Source of the DNA: Desulfobacteraceae bacterium UBA2174 | GTDB lineage: Bacteria; Desulfobacterota; Desulfobacteria; Desulfobacterales; UBA2174 | Direction: 5' to 3' | Assembly (NCBI GenBank): GCA_002327445.1 | Contig: DCWA01000012.1 | Coordinates: forward strand, 1 to 64,000 | DNA length: 64,000 nt | Shown: one piece after another, positions 8,471 to 17,334 of the stretch | Layout of the letters: each line of letters opens with the position of its first letter | How positions within the stretch are numbered: position 1 is the stretch's first letter | Position numbers and translations under genes: made by a program | The notes under the pieces: model-generated | Databases searched by the model: none | The model's input: the letters and a program-made list of their open reading frames with translations, nothing else | Told to the model about the DNA's origin: nothing

Positions 8471-9559
8471 TCATTCCAGGGCAATGCCCAGGCGGTGGAG
8501 TGGACCGTCGGGATCGCTTGAAATACGGATCCCGGCCAGGGCGAAGCGATCCGTCAGGGCGGCGAGGTTGGCATTGCCGAGCCCGCGCACCTGGGACAGG
8601 CGCCGGGGATGGGCCGTGATGCGCACCGTCCGCCCGGCCGCCGGCAGGCGGCGCAGGCCGCGGACGAGTGCCTCGCGGCACAGTGCGCTGAAGACCAGGT
8701 GGCCGAAGGCCGGATGGTAGGGACCGGCGAGCACGTGAGCGCCGTCGGACAATTCGGCGGAGGCCTGAAGCCCCATCCGGATCACCGGAATGTTGCGGCG
8801 GGCAAAGACTCGCCAGAGCCGGGCGCAGGTGGCGACGGCCGCATCCAGGGACAAGGGACGGAAACCCCCGCGGCGGTAGTCCGCCGCCAAAGGGCTGCCG
8901 GTGATCACGAGGCAGGGATAAATCCGGACGAAGTCCGGTTCCAGGGTTGCGAATTGGCCGGCGCTGATCAAGGCGCTGCGGTTGTCCTGGCCCGGCAGGC
9001 CGATCATGGTCTGGATGCCCACCCGGAAACCCGCCCTTTTCAGGCGGTGGACGGCCAGCGCCGTGTCCCGGGCGGTATGGCCGCGGCCGGAGGCCGCCAG
9101 CACTGCCTCGTCCATCGACTGGCCCCCCAGTTCAACCGTTCCCACAGGGCTGCCGGCGATCCATCCGAGGCGTTGGGCGTCGATGGTGTCGGGCCGGGTG
9201 GAAAAGCGAACCGATCCGATCCATTTTTCCCGCACCAGCTCCCGGGCTGCGGCGATGAGGGATTGGATGCGATGGGGGGGCAGGCCGAGAAAATTTCCGC
9301 CGTAAAACGCCAGTTCGACGTGCTGGGGAGACCGGGGTTTTTCCTTGAGAAAACGGGCCATCAGGGCGGGCAGGTCAGGTGCCGGGTCCCCGTCCGCCTG
9401 GCCGGTGATGGCGATCTGGTTGCAGAATACGCACCGATGGGGGCAGCCGGCGTGGGGAAGAAACACCGGAACGATGGTGGGACGCCGGATCGGGGCGGGG
9501 TTTTTCGGCAGATCGACCCACACCGCCGGGGGGGAGGAGGCGGCGGCCCGAGTACTCAC
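8471..9559 (-). CDS. Radical SAM protein, Elp3/YhcC-like
   Basis: A 362-residue radical SAM protein. The [4Fe-4S] motif is CPHRCVFC near residue 38, followed by the glycine-rich AFYGGNFLG segment typical of the Elp3-like branch. No acetyltransferase domain like that of Elp3 is obvious. Proteins of this type commonly lie next to rnc and their substrate is not established. The GTG start at 9559 overlaps the rnc stop as GTGA. The open frame extends further upstream inside rnc, but that part is rnc read in another frame. Confidence 0.8.
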   Translation of the reverse strand: MSTRAAASSPPAVWVDLPKNPAPIRRPTIVPVFLPHAGCPHRCVFCNQIAITGQADGDPAPDLPALMARFLKEKPRSPQHVELAFYGGNFLGLPPHRIQSLIAAARELVREKWIGSVRFSTRPDTIDAQRLGWIAGSPVGTVELGGQSMDEAVLAASGRGHTARDTALAVHRLKRAGFRVGIQTMIGLPGQDNRSALISAGQFATLEPDFVRIYPCLVITGSPLAADYRRGGFRPLSLDAAVATCARLWRVFARRNIPVIRMGLQASAELSDGAHVLAGPYHPAFGHLVFSALCREALVRGLRRLPAAGRTVRITAHPRRLSQVRGLGNANLAALTDRFALAGIRISSDPDGPLHRLGIALE

Positions 9560-10269
9560 GGAAGGCCGTCGGCGGAGAGCCGATCCAGGGCCTGACGAGC
9601 CGCGTCCTGCTCGGCGGCCTTCTTGGATTTGCCCGTCCCCAGGGTCACCAGGGTTTCCAGACGCAGCTCCACCTGGAAGGTCTTGTCGTGGTCGGGGCCC
9701 GTGCTGGCCAGGACCCGGTAGCGCGGGACGCTGTGGCGGGTGGATTGGATCAGCTCCTGGAGGCGGGACTTGGGATCCCGGTCCTCCTCCGGCGCGCCGA
9801 TCTGCGCCAGCGCCGATTCGAAATGCTTCCGTACCAGCCGTTGGGCGGCCCTGAAGCCGCCATCGACAAAAACGGCGGCGATCAGCGCTTCGAAGGCGTC
9901 GGCCAGAATGGAGGGCTTGCGCCGTCCGCCGTCCTGGTCTTCTCCTTTCCCCAGCTTCAGATGTTCTCCGATACCGAAGCCGGTGGCGATCCGGGCCAGC
10001 TCCGCCTCGTTGACCAAGGCGGCGCGCATGCGCGACAGTTGACCCTCGGAACCCTGAGGATAGCGCTCCATCAACATCCATCCGACCACGAGGTTGAGCA
10101 CGGCGTCGCCGAGAAACTCCAGCCGTTCGTTGTCGCGCAAGCCGGCTTCCCCCTGCTCGTTGACGAAGCTGCTGTGGCGCAGGGCTTCATCGAGAAGGGC
10201 GGGGTTCTTGAATCGATACCCGATCCTTCGGGAAAGAATTGTAGGGGGCTCCGGGGCCAAGGGATTCAT
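9556..10269 (-). CDS. rnc: Ribonuclease III
   Basis: RNase III cuts double-stranded RNA during rRNA and mRNA processing. The catalytic signature NERLEFLGDAVLNL lies near residue 40, and the second acidic cluster is in LADAFEALIAAVFVDGG. The C-terminal double-stranded-RNA-binding domain ends with GTGKSKKAAEQDAARQAL. The ATG at 10269 gives 237 residues, the usual size. It overlaps the upstream PHP gene stop (ATGA); the frame extends further upstream only into that gene. Confidence 0.95.
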   Translation of the reverse strand: MNPLAPEPPTILSRRIGYRFKNPALLDEALRHSSFVNEQGEAGLRDNERLEFLGDAVLNLVVGWMLMERYPQGSEGQLSRMRAALVNEAELARIATGFGIGEHLKLGKGEDQDGGRRKPSILADAFEALIAAVFVDGGFRAAQRLVRKHFESALAQIGAPEEDRDPKSRLQELIQSTRHSVPRYRVLASTGPDHDKTFQVELRLETLVTLGTGKSKKAAEQDAARQALDRLSADGLP

Positions 10270-11156
10270 CGGTAGGTGCCGGCCGCCTGGAGCCGCTGCG
10301 CGTCCAGCGCCGCCTCCAGCGCGGCGAAAAGCGCAAACGGCACCGCCAGGTCGCCGGCGCCGGTGCCCAGTTGGATTTCCGGCTTGAGGCTGCCGTGAAA
10401 ATCGCTGCCCCCGGTCATCAGCAGGCCGTATCGGCGGGCCGCGGCGGCAAACCGTGCCGTTTGGGCGGGGTGATGAGCCGGGTAGTAGACTTCGATTCCG
10501 CCCAGGCCCATGTCCACCAAGGCGGTGAGGAGCCGGTCCAGGTCGATGGCGGCATCCAGCGTCACGCCGGGATGGGCCAGCACCGGAATACCGCCGGCTT
10601 CGCGGATCAGCCCCATCGCCTCTTCGCACGCGACGCGAAACTTGTCCACGTAGGCCGGCTTGCCGTGGCCCAGATAGCGGTCGAAAGCCTCCTCGATACT
10701 GGCGACGTAGCCCTTGCGCTTCATCAGACGGGCGATGTGGGGACGGCCGAGGCCGTCCACACCGCCAGCCAGGGCCGACACTTCGTTAATGTCCAGCGGG
10801 AAGCCGAGGGAGTTGAGCCTTTGGATGATCTTGGGGTTGCGATCCTGACGGGCGGATTGCAGCTTTTCCAGTGCCCGGTTGAGGCGGGGATGGTCGAAGG
10901 CGATGCCGTAGCCCAGAACGTGGAAGCTTCCCTGCCGGGGGCAGAGTGGTGGCGGAGCAGCGCTGATTTCCACGCCCGAAATGGCTTTCATGCCGCCGAG
11001 CGAGCCGCTTTCCAGCAGCTCCCGGCTTCCGGCCAAGGTGTCGTGGTCCGTGATGGCGATGGCGGCGAGGTTGAAGCGATGGGCCGACGCGAGAATTTCA
11101 AGCGGCCTCAACGTCCCATCGGAGGCGGTGGAGTGAATATGAAGATCGATATTCAA
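10266..11156 (-). CDS. PHP-domain phosphoesterase, RNase AM/TrpH-like
   Basis: A 296-residue PHP-superfamily metal hydrolase. The first motif is DLHIHSTASDG, then ITDHDTLAG, a GVEIS glutamate, PVLAHPG and GSDFHG, which together form the trinuclear metal site. E. coli YciV/TrpH (RNase AM) of this architecture removes nucleotides 5'-3' from small RNAs and rRNA ends, which suits the position directly upstream of rnc. The PHP insert around residues 110-170 is present. Confidence 0.85.
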   Translation of the reverse strand: MNIDLHIHSTASDGTLRPLEILASAHRFNLAAIAITDHDTLAGSRELLESGSLGGMKAISGVEISAAPPPLCPRQGSFHVLGYGIAFDHPRLNRALEKLQSARQDRNPKIIQRLNSLGFPLDINEVSALAGGVDGLGRPHIARLMKRKGYVASIEEAFDRYLGHGKPAYVDKFRVACEEAMGLIREAGGIPVLAHPGVTLDAAIDLDRLLTALVDMGLGGIEVYYPAHHPAQTARFAAAARRYGLLMTGGSDFHGSLKPEIQLGTGAGDLAVPFALFAALEAALDAQRLQAAGTYR

Positions 11157-11163
11157 CGCGGTT

Positions 11164-11526
11164 TCAGATTCCCAACGCCTTTTCCAACGCCTCTTCCTTC
11201 ATTTTGCATTCGATGCACTGGGTCGTCACCGGCCTCGCCTTGAGCCGTTCGATGGAAATCTCTTCACCGCAGGTTTCGCAGATGCCGAAAGTTCCGTTTT
11301 CGATCCGCTCCAGCGCCAGCTTGATTTTCTTGATCAGCTTGTGTTCGCGGTCGCGGATGCGAAGCATGAAGTTGCGGTCCGCCTCCAAGGATGCCCGATC
11401 GGTGGGGTCGGGAAAATTCTCCTTGGGGACCGTCATGCCGGAGACGGTGTCATCGGCCTGGGACAACAGCTCTTGGAGCTGGTTTTCAAGTAGTGCCTTG
11501 AAAAATTCGAGGTCTTTTTTTTTCAT
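11164..11526 (-). CDS. DksA/TraR-family zinc-finger regulator
   Basis: A 120-residue protein starting at the ATG at 11526 (MKKKDLEFFKALLENQ). The long N-terminal coiled-coil hairpin is followed by a four-cysteine zinc finger (CETC...CIEC, about residues 82-105). DksA-family proteins enter the RNA polymerase secondary channel and modulate initiation, often with ppGpp. The coiled-coil tip has acidic DDT, as a DksA tip should. It has its own upstream gap of about 120 bp after hemA and lies 7 bp before the PHP gene. Confidence 0.85.
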   Translation of the reverse strand: MKKKDLEFFKALLENQLQELLSQADDTVSGMTVPKENFPDPTDRASLEADRNFMLRIRDREHKLIKKIKLALERIENGTFGICETCGEEISIERLKARPVTTQCIECKMKEEALEKALGI

Positions 11527-11644
11527 CGTGAACCCTGCCTGTGATCGGAGTCCTCGATTGATAAGATCAGGAGATCTAGCACAACCCGCCAATTCTGTAA
11601 AGATAGAAAAATAATACCGCCAACCGGAAAGGCAAGGGGGCGGG

Positions 11645-12964
11645 TTAGCGTGCGTCGAGGTCGAAAAGCCGGCGGATGAGATCGAGCAGCTCCTGGCGAT
11701 TTCCGTGGTAGCCGTCGCTTTTGAGGAAGCGGGTTGGATCATGGAGAAACTTGTTGATCATGGCGCTGGCCATGCGCTGAAGAGCCGCTTCGTCCAGCGC
11801 CTCCTCCCCCCCCTGGAGGGTTTTCCGGATCTCGGCCTCGGCGATCAGTTCCAACTTGCGGTGCAGGGCGACGATGGTGGGAACCACTTCCAGGCTCTGG
11901 CGCCACCGGGAAAAGCGCAGCACCGCCTCATCGATGATCCGCTCGGCCTTGAGCGCTTCCTGTTGCCGGTCCTGGATGTTTTCCTCCACGACCCCCTTGA
12001 GGTCGTCGATGTCGTAGACGTAAACGTTCGGCAGCCGGTTGATCCGCGGATCGATGTCCCGGGGCACGGCGATGTCGATGAAGAACAGGGGGCGGTTGCG
12101 CCGGTGGCGCAGCACGGCGCTCACCTGGGCCGGCACCACCACGAAGCCCGAGGCGCCGGTGGAGCTGATGATGATGTCCACCTTGGTAAGGTGTTGGTCG
12201 ATTTCCTCAAAGCGGATCGCCTGTCCGCCGAAGCGCTGGGCCAGGGCGACCCCGTGGGCGAAGGTGCGATTGGCGACCAGGATCTCTCCGGCCCGGTGCC
12301 GGATGAGGTGTTCGACGGCCAGTTCGGCCATCTCTCCGGCGCCGATGAGCAGGACCCGGCGGCCTTCCAGGGAGCCGAAAATCTTGCGGGCCAGTTCGAT
12401 GGCGGCATAACTGATGGACACGGCGTGGTCGCCGATACCGGTTTCGGTGCGGATCCGCTTGGCCACGAAAAAAGTCCGGTGCAGCAGCCGGTTGAGAATC
12501 ACCCCCGAGGTGCGGAGGTGGGTCGCGGCGCCGTAGGCCGCCTTGATCTGGCCGAGGATCTGGGGTTCGCCCACCACCATCGAATCGAGGCTGGAGGCCA
12601 CCCGGAACAGGTGGCGCACGGCGTCGTTGTCCACGTGGCGGTAGAGGGCGGAGCGGAAGTCTTCGATGGGCAGATGCTTGAATTCGCTGATGAAGGATTC
12701 CAGCTCGGCGATGGTCCGTGCCGGATCGTCGCAGGTGACGAGCACCTCCACCCGGTTGCAGGTGGACAGCAGCAGGGCCTCGCGGACGCACGGGCGGTGG
12801 CTGAGGGCGTCGAGGGCCGCCTCGGTCTCCTCCGGCGAGAAGGCGAGGCATTCGCGCAGCGCCACCGGCGCCGTCTGGTGGTTGAGCCCCAGCAACAGGA
12901 TGCGGGGCTTTCCGGGACCGCGGTCCAACGCGGCGGTTTGATCACTGTCCGGTAAAGACCCCAT
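11645..12964 (-). CDS. hemA: Glutamyl-tRNA reductase
   Basis: HemA reduces glutamyl-tRNA to glutamate-1-semialdehyde, committing glutamate to tetrapyrroles. Visible motifs are GLNHQTAPVALRE, the catalytic cysteine in LSTCNRVEVLV, VVGEPQILGQIKAAY, the NADPH-binding LIGAGEMAELAVEHL and the C-terminal dimerisation helices. The start at 12964 gives 439 residues, a normal length, and overlaps the end of the ccsA gene by 23 bp. It is the third gene of a tetrapyrrole block (precorrin-2 dehydrogenase, ccsA, hemA), supplying siroheme and heme. Confidence 0.95.
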   Translation of the reverse strand: MGSLPDSDQTAALDRGPGKPRILLLGLNHQTAPVALRECLAFSPEETEAALDALSHRPCVREALLLSTCNRVEVLVTCDDPARTIAELESFISEFKHLPIEDFRSALYRHVDNDAVRHLFRVASSLDSMVVGEPQILGQIKAAYGAATHLRTSGVILNRLLHRTFFVAKRIRTETGIGDHAVSISYAAIELARKIFGSLEGRRVLLIGAGEMAELAVEHLIRHRAGEILVANRTFAHGVALAQRFGGQAIRFEEIDQHLTKVDIIISSTGASGFVVVPAQVSAVLRHRRNRPLFFIDIAVPRDIDPRINRLPNVYVYDIDDLKGVVEENIQDRQQEALKAERIIDEAVLRFSRWRQSLEVVPTIVALHRKLELIAEAEIRKTLQGGEEALDEAALQRMASAMINKFLHDPTRFLKSDGYHGNRQELLDLIRRLFDLDAR

Positions 12965-13763
12965 GGTGCCCCTTGAGCATAAAGTTGACGCCGAAAAAGG
13001 TGAACAAGACCATGGCAAAACCGACGATCGCCATCACCGCCGAGCGACGCCCGCGCCAACCCACGGTGAGGCGCTGGTGCAGCAGGGCGGCATAGATCAG
13101 CCAGGTGATCACCGACCAGATCTCCTTGGGGTCGGCGCTCCAGAAACGGCCCCAGACGGCCCTCGCGTACACGAAGCCGGTGACCAGCCCGATGGTCAAC
13201 AGGGCGAACCCGGTGGCGATGCAGGCGTATCCGGCCGCATCGAGACGGTCCAGCGAGGGCAGGCGGCGGAAAAAGAAGCCGTGGTGCTTGGTCTTGATGG
13301 TATTTTCCTGGAGCAGGTAGAGAATGCCGATGCCGCAGGCCAAAGCCAGGGCCGCATCGCCGAGAAAGACGGCCACAATGTGGCTGATGAGCCAGAAACT
13401 GTTGAAGATGGTCTTGTCCGCCGCCGGCGCGCCGGGACAGAGGCTGGCGGCGATGAGAAGCGCCAGGACCAGAGATGCGGCGTAAACCCCTAAAACCTGA
13501 AGCCGGTACCGCCCATAGATGATCAGAAAGACCCCCGTCACGGCCCACCCGGCCACCAGGAGCGTGCCGTGGAGGTTGTGCACCGGCAGATGGCCCGATT
13601 CGATGACACCGGCGGCCAACAGCACCGTGTGGGCGACGAACCCGAGGCCCAGCAGCGCCAGGGCCGCCTGTCGCAGCGCCCTGCGCTGCAGAAACAGGAA
13701 GGCCAGGTATCCAGCCGTGCTCAGCAGGTAGGCGGCGATGGTGGCCAGAGTGAGGATCTGCAT
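12942..13763 (-). CDS. Cytochrome c assembly protein CcsA/HemX-like
   Basis: A 273-residue integral membrane protein with about eight predicted helices and the heme-handling segment RFWSADPKEIWSVITWLIYA near residue 205. CcsA/CcmC-type proteins move or present heme for cytochrome c assembly. The HemX variant next to hemA instead influences HemA abundance, and this short form fits either role. The start at 13763 (MQILTLATIAAYLLS) overlaps the upstream stop as TGATG. The extra N-terminal frame is not conserved. Confidence 0.85.
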   Translation of the reverse strand: MQILTLATIAAYLLSTAGYLAFLFLQRRALRQAALALLGLGFVAHTVLLAAGVIESGHLPVHNLHGTLLVAGWAVTGVFLIIYGRYRLQVLGVYAASLVLALLIAASLCPGAPAADKTIFNSFWLISHIVAVFLGDAALALACGIGILYLLQENTIKTKHHGFFFRRLPSLDRLDAAGYACIATGFALLTIGLVTGFVYARAVWGRFWSADPKEIWSVITWLIYAALLHQRLTVGWRGRRSAVMAIVGFAMVLFTFFGVNFMLKGHHGVFTGQ

Positions 13764-14461
13764 CACGGATGTCCTTGGCACTGCGGTGTCTCGGTCACGG
13801 TGTCGATGCATTCCAGCAGCGAGGGGTCGTAGGCCGGGCCGAGAATGGACTGGAGGCGCTGGCGCACCAAGTCCCGGCGTCCATCCCGGATCGCCTCCGG
13901 AATCTCGGCCGCTACCAGGCGCGCGAACATTTCCCGGCGGGCTTCGGGGTCTTCCTCCTCACGAAGCAGGCGCTGGCGAACCGCTCCCATGATCCGCAAG
14001 AATACCTCATATTCATTGCCGAAGCGACCTTCAAGGGCTTTTCGCAGGTGCCGCGCCAGCGCCGGGCTCTGTCCCGAGGTGGAAACGGTGAGGACCAGAT
14101 CGCCGCGGCGGATGACCGACGGCAGGGTGAAGTCCCCGGCGGCCGGCTGGTCGATTACGTTGCACAGCACGCCCCGGACGTGAGCGTCTTCGGCAATCTG
14201 CCGATTGACGGCGGGCTGGTCGGTGGCGGCAATCACCAGGCGCATCCCATCGAGATCGGCGCTGCGATAGCCGCGCGGAATCCAGACGATGTTGGCGGCC
14301 GAAGCCAGTTGGGCCAAGGCCGAGGTTGCCTCGGGGCTGACCACCGTGACGGCAGCGCCGGCGGCCAGCAAGCCGCGCACCTTGCGTTCGGCCACCCGGC
14401 CGCCGCCCACAACCAGGCAAGGTCGCTCGCGGACATCGAGCTGGATCGGATAGGTTCTCAC
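13763..14461 (-). CDS. Precorrin-2 dehydrogenase (siroheme synthase N-terminal type)
   Basis: A 232-residue protein matching the dehydrogenase/ferrochelatase half of CysG, as in stand-alone Met8p/SirC. It begins with a Rossmann NAD-binding motif (CLVVGGGRVAERKVRGLL) and includes VCNVIDQPAAGDFTLPSVIRRG, where family members bind the tetrapyrrole. It oxidises precorrin-2 to sirohydrochlorin on the way to siroheme (and cobalamin or alternative heme in sulfate reducers). The GTG start at 14461 overlaps the upstream stop as GTGA. No methyltransferase domain is fused. Confidence 0.9.
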   Translation of the reverse strand: MRTYPIQLDVRERPCLVVGGGRVAERKVRGLLAAGAAVTVVSPEATSALAQLASAANIVWIPRGYRSADLDGMRLVIAATDQPAVNRQIAEDAHVRGVLCNVIDQPAAGDFTLPSVIRRGDLVLTVSTSGQSPALARHLRKALEGRFGNEYEVFLRIMGAVRQRLLREEEDPEARREMFARLVAAEIPEAIRDGRRDLVRQRLQSILGPAYDPSLLECIDTVTETPQCQGHP

Positions 14462-15264
14462 GATTCCGCGGCCTCTTGAATCACCACGCCGCCGGCCGAT
14501 GGCTGGATTCGCATCAAATCCCGCGCCACGGTGAGCGGGCCGCTCCAGGTCCGGCGGCACTGGGCGGCGATGTCCACCGTATCGCACTCCGGGTAGAGGT
14601 GGGTCAGCACCAGATGCCCGACGGCGGCCCGGGCAGCGATATGGCCGGCCAGAGACGGGGTCAAGTGGCCGGGGACCTTCTGTTCATCGGGAAGGGACGC
14701 TTCGCAGATGAACAGGTCGGCCCCGCCGGCCAGGTTCACCAGGGCGTCGCAGATGTCCGTGTCCCCGGAGTAGGCCACGGTGAAACCGTCGGCGCCGGTG
14801 ATGCGGTAGGCGCGGCTTTCCGGGTTGTGGGCCACCGGGCAGGCCCGGAGGGCAAAGTCCAGGGTTTGGATGCGGTCTTCCGCCGCGCCGCCAAGCTCCA
14901 CCAGGGAGAACAGCTCCTCCGGGAGCTGGAGCCAATGGCCCCAGGCGGCGGTCAAGCCGTTGAAAAAGCGTTTCAGGCCGGGGCCGCCGACCAGGTGCAA
15001 AGGGGCCTGGCGCCGAATGACCGGGTATTTGTTGGCAAAGAGAAACGCCGGCAGGGCGCTGGAGTGGTCCGGATGAAAGTGGGTCAGGAGCAGGTGGGTG
15101 ATGGAGAATACGGTTTCGCCGGCCGCCACCAGCCGATGCAGGGTGCCGTCACCCACATCCACGAGGATCCGTGCCGTGCCGCTGCGCACCAGGATCGACG
15201 CGCTGGAACGCTTCAAGGAGGGCACGCAGGTGCCCGAGCCGAGGATGGTCACCGTGGTGGTCAT
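14458..15264 (-). CDS. Metallo-beta-lactamase fold hydrolase, RNase Z-like
   Basis: A 268-residue metallo-beta-lactamase-fold protein. The metal-binding motif is THFHPDHSSALP near residue 60, then a conserved AYSGDTD (third ligand region) and a terminal LTHLYPEC histidine. The layout resembles the RNase Z/ElaC family but lacks a clear exosite arm, so it is probably a hydrolase of unknown substrate rather than the tRNA 3' processing enzyme. It lies between the DHH phosphoesterase (4-bp gap) and the siroheme gene (4-bp overlap). Confidence 0.8.
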   Translation of the reverse strand: MTTTVTILGSGTCVPSLKRSSASILVRSGTARILVDVGDGTLHRLVAAGETVFSITHLLLTHFHPDHSSALPAFLFANKYPVIRRQAPLHLVGGPGLKRFFNGLTAAWGHWLQLPEELFSLVELGGAAEDRIQTLDFALRACPVAHNPESRAYRITGADGFTVAYSGDTDICDALVNLAGGADLFICEASLPDEQKVPGHLTPSLAGHIAARAAVGHLVLTHLYPECDTVDIAAQCRRTWSGPLTVARDLMRIQPSAGGVVIQEAAES

Positions 15265-15268
15265 GAAG

Positions 15269-16396
15269 TCACCGGTTTTGACGGCGGTGGTTCGTATTTC
15301 GGGACAGCGCCGCGATGATCCAGTTTTGCACCTTGGCCGCGTCCTTGGGGTCGAGGCTTTTGGGCAGTTCGTTGACGGCGATTTCGGCCCGCGCCGCGCT
15401 GTGGTGGCCGCCGGCCGAGCCGATGTCGCCGAAGCTGCGCTTGGCTACAAGGCCGGCATCCTTGCGGATCCCGTCGTTGCGCAGGATCACCACCAACTTG
15501 CGGTCGTGAAGTCCCGAAACGACGCTCCAGTGGATGTCCTCCACGCGCATGAAAAAATCGGCGATCAACACGAGAATGTCCGGGGAGGGCACCGGTCCCA
15601 GGTGGACGAAGACCCGCCCCTTGCGGATTCGTCGTTCTTGGAGGGCCGACTTGAAAAAGCGCAGGAAATCCAGGCGCATCTCCGACTGTTCGATTTTGCG
15701 CACCAGGGGGATGTTGGCGTGGCGGAACAGGTACTGGAAGGCGCGGATGTCCTCGGGGGCGGCGCGGCGCTTGAAGTTGTCCGTGTCGGTCTTGATGGCG
15801 TAGAAAAGCCCGGCGGCCAGCTTGGCCGACGGCTTGATGCGGGCCGCCCGCAGATATTCGGTGAGGATGGTGGCCGTGGCGCCGTAATCGGGCCGCACAT
15901 CCACCAGGGGGGCGGCGACATCGGTGATCGGGTGGTGATCGATGACCACGTCGAAGGCAAAAGGGGTGAACAGTTCGTGGTGCGCCGGCTGGGAGTCCAC
16001 CAGGACAAAGCGGGTAAAGCGGGCCGGATCGACGTCGCCCACCTGTTCCATGCGGATGTTGAGCAGCCGGATCATGGCCAGGTTGTCCGGGCGCTTGACG
16101 ATGTTGACCGACGCGATGTTGACACCGGCGGTCTTGCGCCAGAGCAGTCGTTTGACGGCCATGGCGGAGGCAATGGCATCCGGGTCGGCGTTGATGAGCA
16201 CCAGGACCTGATCATCACCCTTGAAACGTTCGTAGAAGCGCTGGAGTCGATCTTTTTGGGATACGCGTGTTGGCAAAACCGTTTTTCTCCAAAAAATGGC
16301 GCCCATCGACGGGGGATCGGCTAGGACCCACGGCGCGACGGTCCGCGACGGTCGCCGTGTCGGCCCCTCCATAGCTTTTTCCGCCAATTGGCGCAA
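15269..16396 (-). CDS. DHH-family phosphoesterase
   Basis: A 375-residue DHH/DHHA1 protein. Motif I is LVLINADPDAIASA (the usual DxDxxxS with N/A variation), motif III is VIDHHPITD, and the DHHA1 end carries SAGGHHSAARAE, the GGGH-type substrate loop. Relatives are NrnA-type oligoribonucleases and cyclic-dinucleotide or pAp phosphatases; which applies is not decidable here. The first ~40 residues are unconserved and the true start may be the ATG at 16306. The gene follows the TIM-barrel gene by 22 bp. Confidence 0.8.
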   Translation of the reverse strand: MRQLAEKAMEGPTRRPSRTVAPWVLADPPSMGAIFWRKTVLPTRVSQKDRLQRFYERFKGDDQVLVLINADPDAIASAMAVKRLLWRKTAGVNIASVNIVKRPDNLAMIRLLNIRMEQVGDVDPARFTRFVLVDSQPAHHELFTPFAFDVVIDHHPITDVAAPLVDVRPDYGATATILTEYLRAARIKPSAKLAAGLFYAIKTDTDNFKRRAAPEDIRAFQYLFRHANIPLVRKIEQSEMRLDFLRFFKSALQERRIRKGRVFVHLGPVPSPDILVLIADFFMRVEDIHWSVVSGLHDRKLVVILRNDGIRKDAGLVAKRSFGDIGSAGGHHSAARAEIAVNELPKSLDPKDAAKVQNWIIAALSRNTNHRRQNR

Positions 16397-16418
16397 GGGT
16401 TTCAGGTTGGCGAGGTGT

Positions 16419-17216
16419 TCAGGCGGATGCCATCAGCCGGCGAAAGGCCTCGCGGCTGTCCACCAGGTCCTCGCGCCGGCTGGTGAAGATCTCCAGCGTG
16501 ACGGTGTCGACGGCCACGTGGCGCGCCAGGGACTTGGCCACCCGGTCATAGGGGATCCGCCCCTGGCCCAGGGGAAGGTGTTCGTCGCGCTGGCCCCTGT
16601 TGTCGCTGAGGTGCAGGTGGCCGATGCGATGGCCCAGGGTTTCGATAAAGGTCAGCAGGCGTTTTGCCTTGCGGGTTTCGATGAAGGCATGGCCGATGTC
16701 CAGCGTGAGGCGCAGATCGGGCCAGGCCGCCAGCAGGGGTTCGAATTCCGCGGGCTCCACACCCATCCGGTAGCGGGGAAACATGTTCTCGAGGCACACC
16801 GAAACCTTCAGGGAGGCCGCGTAGGTCAGCAGTTCGGACAGCCCCTCCGCCACCAGTGGGCGGACCAGGTCCATGGCCATGGCGCCCATGAAGCCGATGG
16901 CTGGCGGATGGGCCACCACCTTCTCGGCGCCGAGGTCGGCGGCGATGTCGAGGGAGCGGCGGATCTCGTCCCGGGAGGCCTGGCGCAGGGCCGGGGTCAG
17001 GTCGGCGGTGGAAACGAAGGTCGGCAGGTGGCAGACGAGGCCCAGGCCGGCGCCGGCCAAGGCGCCAAGGATCTCCTGCCGCTGCCGCCGCACCACGGCG
17101 TGGTGGGCTTGGGGGGCGTCCAGGGTCAACTCGAGATAGTCGAATCCAAGGGCGGCGATGGCCCGGATCTCATCGACCACAGGGCGAACGGGAAAGTTCA
17201 TGGCGCCGAATCGCAT
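16419..17216 (-). CDS. Sugar phosphate isomerase/epimerase family TIM-barrel protein
   Basis: A 265-residue AP-endonuclease-2/xylose-isomerase-like barrel. Conserved metal-ligand positions are visible: a glutamate in VCLENMF, aspartate/histidine in LTLDIGHAF and histidine in IGHLHLSDN. Members isomerise sugars or act as endonuclease IV; without the full endonuclease IV signature a small-molecule isomerase is likelier. A GGAGG site precedes the ATG at 17216, which decides the start over the longer frame to 17252. It is the first gene of the minus-strand run down to 8.5 kb and divergent from the ABC-F gene. Confidence 0.8.
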   Translation of the reverse strand: MRFGAMNFPVRPVVDEIRAIAALGFDYLELTLDAPQAHHAVVRRQRQEILGALAGAGLGLVCHLPTFVSTADLTPALRQASRDEIRRSLDIAADLGAEKVVAHPPAIGFMGAMAMDLVRPLVAEGLSELLTYAASLKVSVCLENMFPRYRMGVEPAEFEPLLAAWPDLRLTLDIGHAFIETRKAKRLLTFIETLGHRIGHLHLSDNRGQRDEHLPLGQGRIPYDRVAKSLARHVAVDTVTLEIFTSRREDLVDSREAFRRLMASA

Positions 17217-17334
17217 GAGATGCCTCCGCTGCGGTTTTCGAAAATTTGACACTCACCGACGATGCATATAGATTATCACGTTTTTGAGAAACAGGATTTG
17301 GATTTCCTTTCAACTGTCGGGTTGTGAACAGCGT

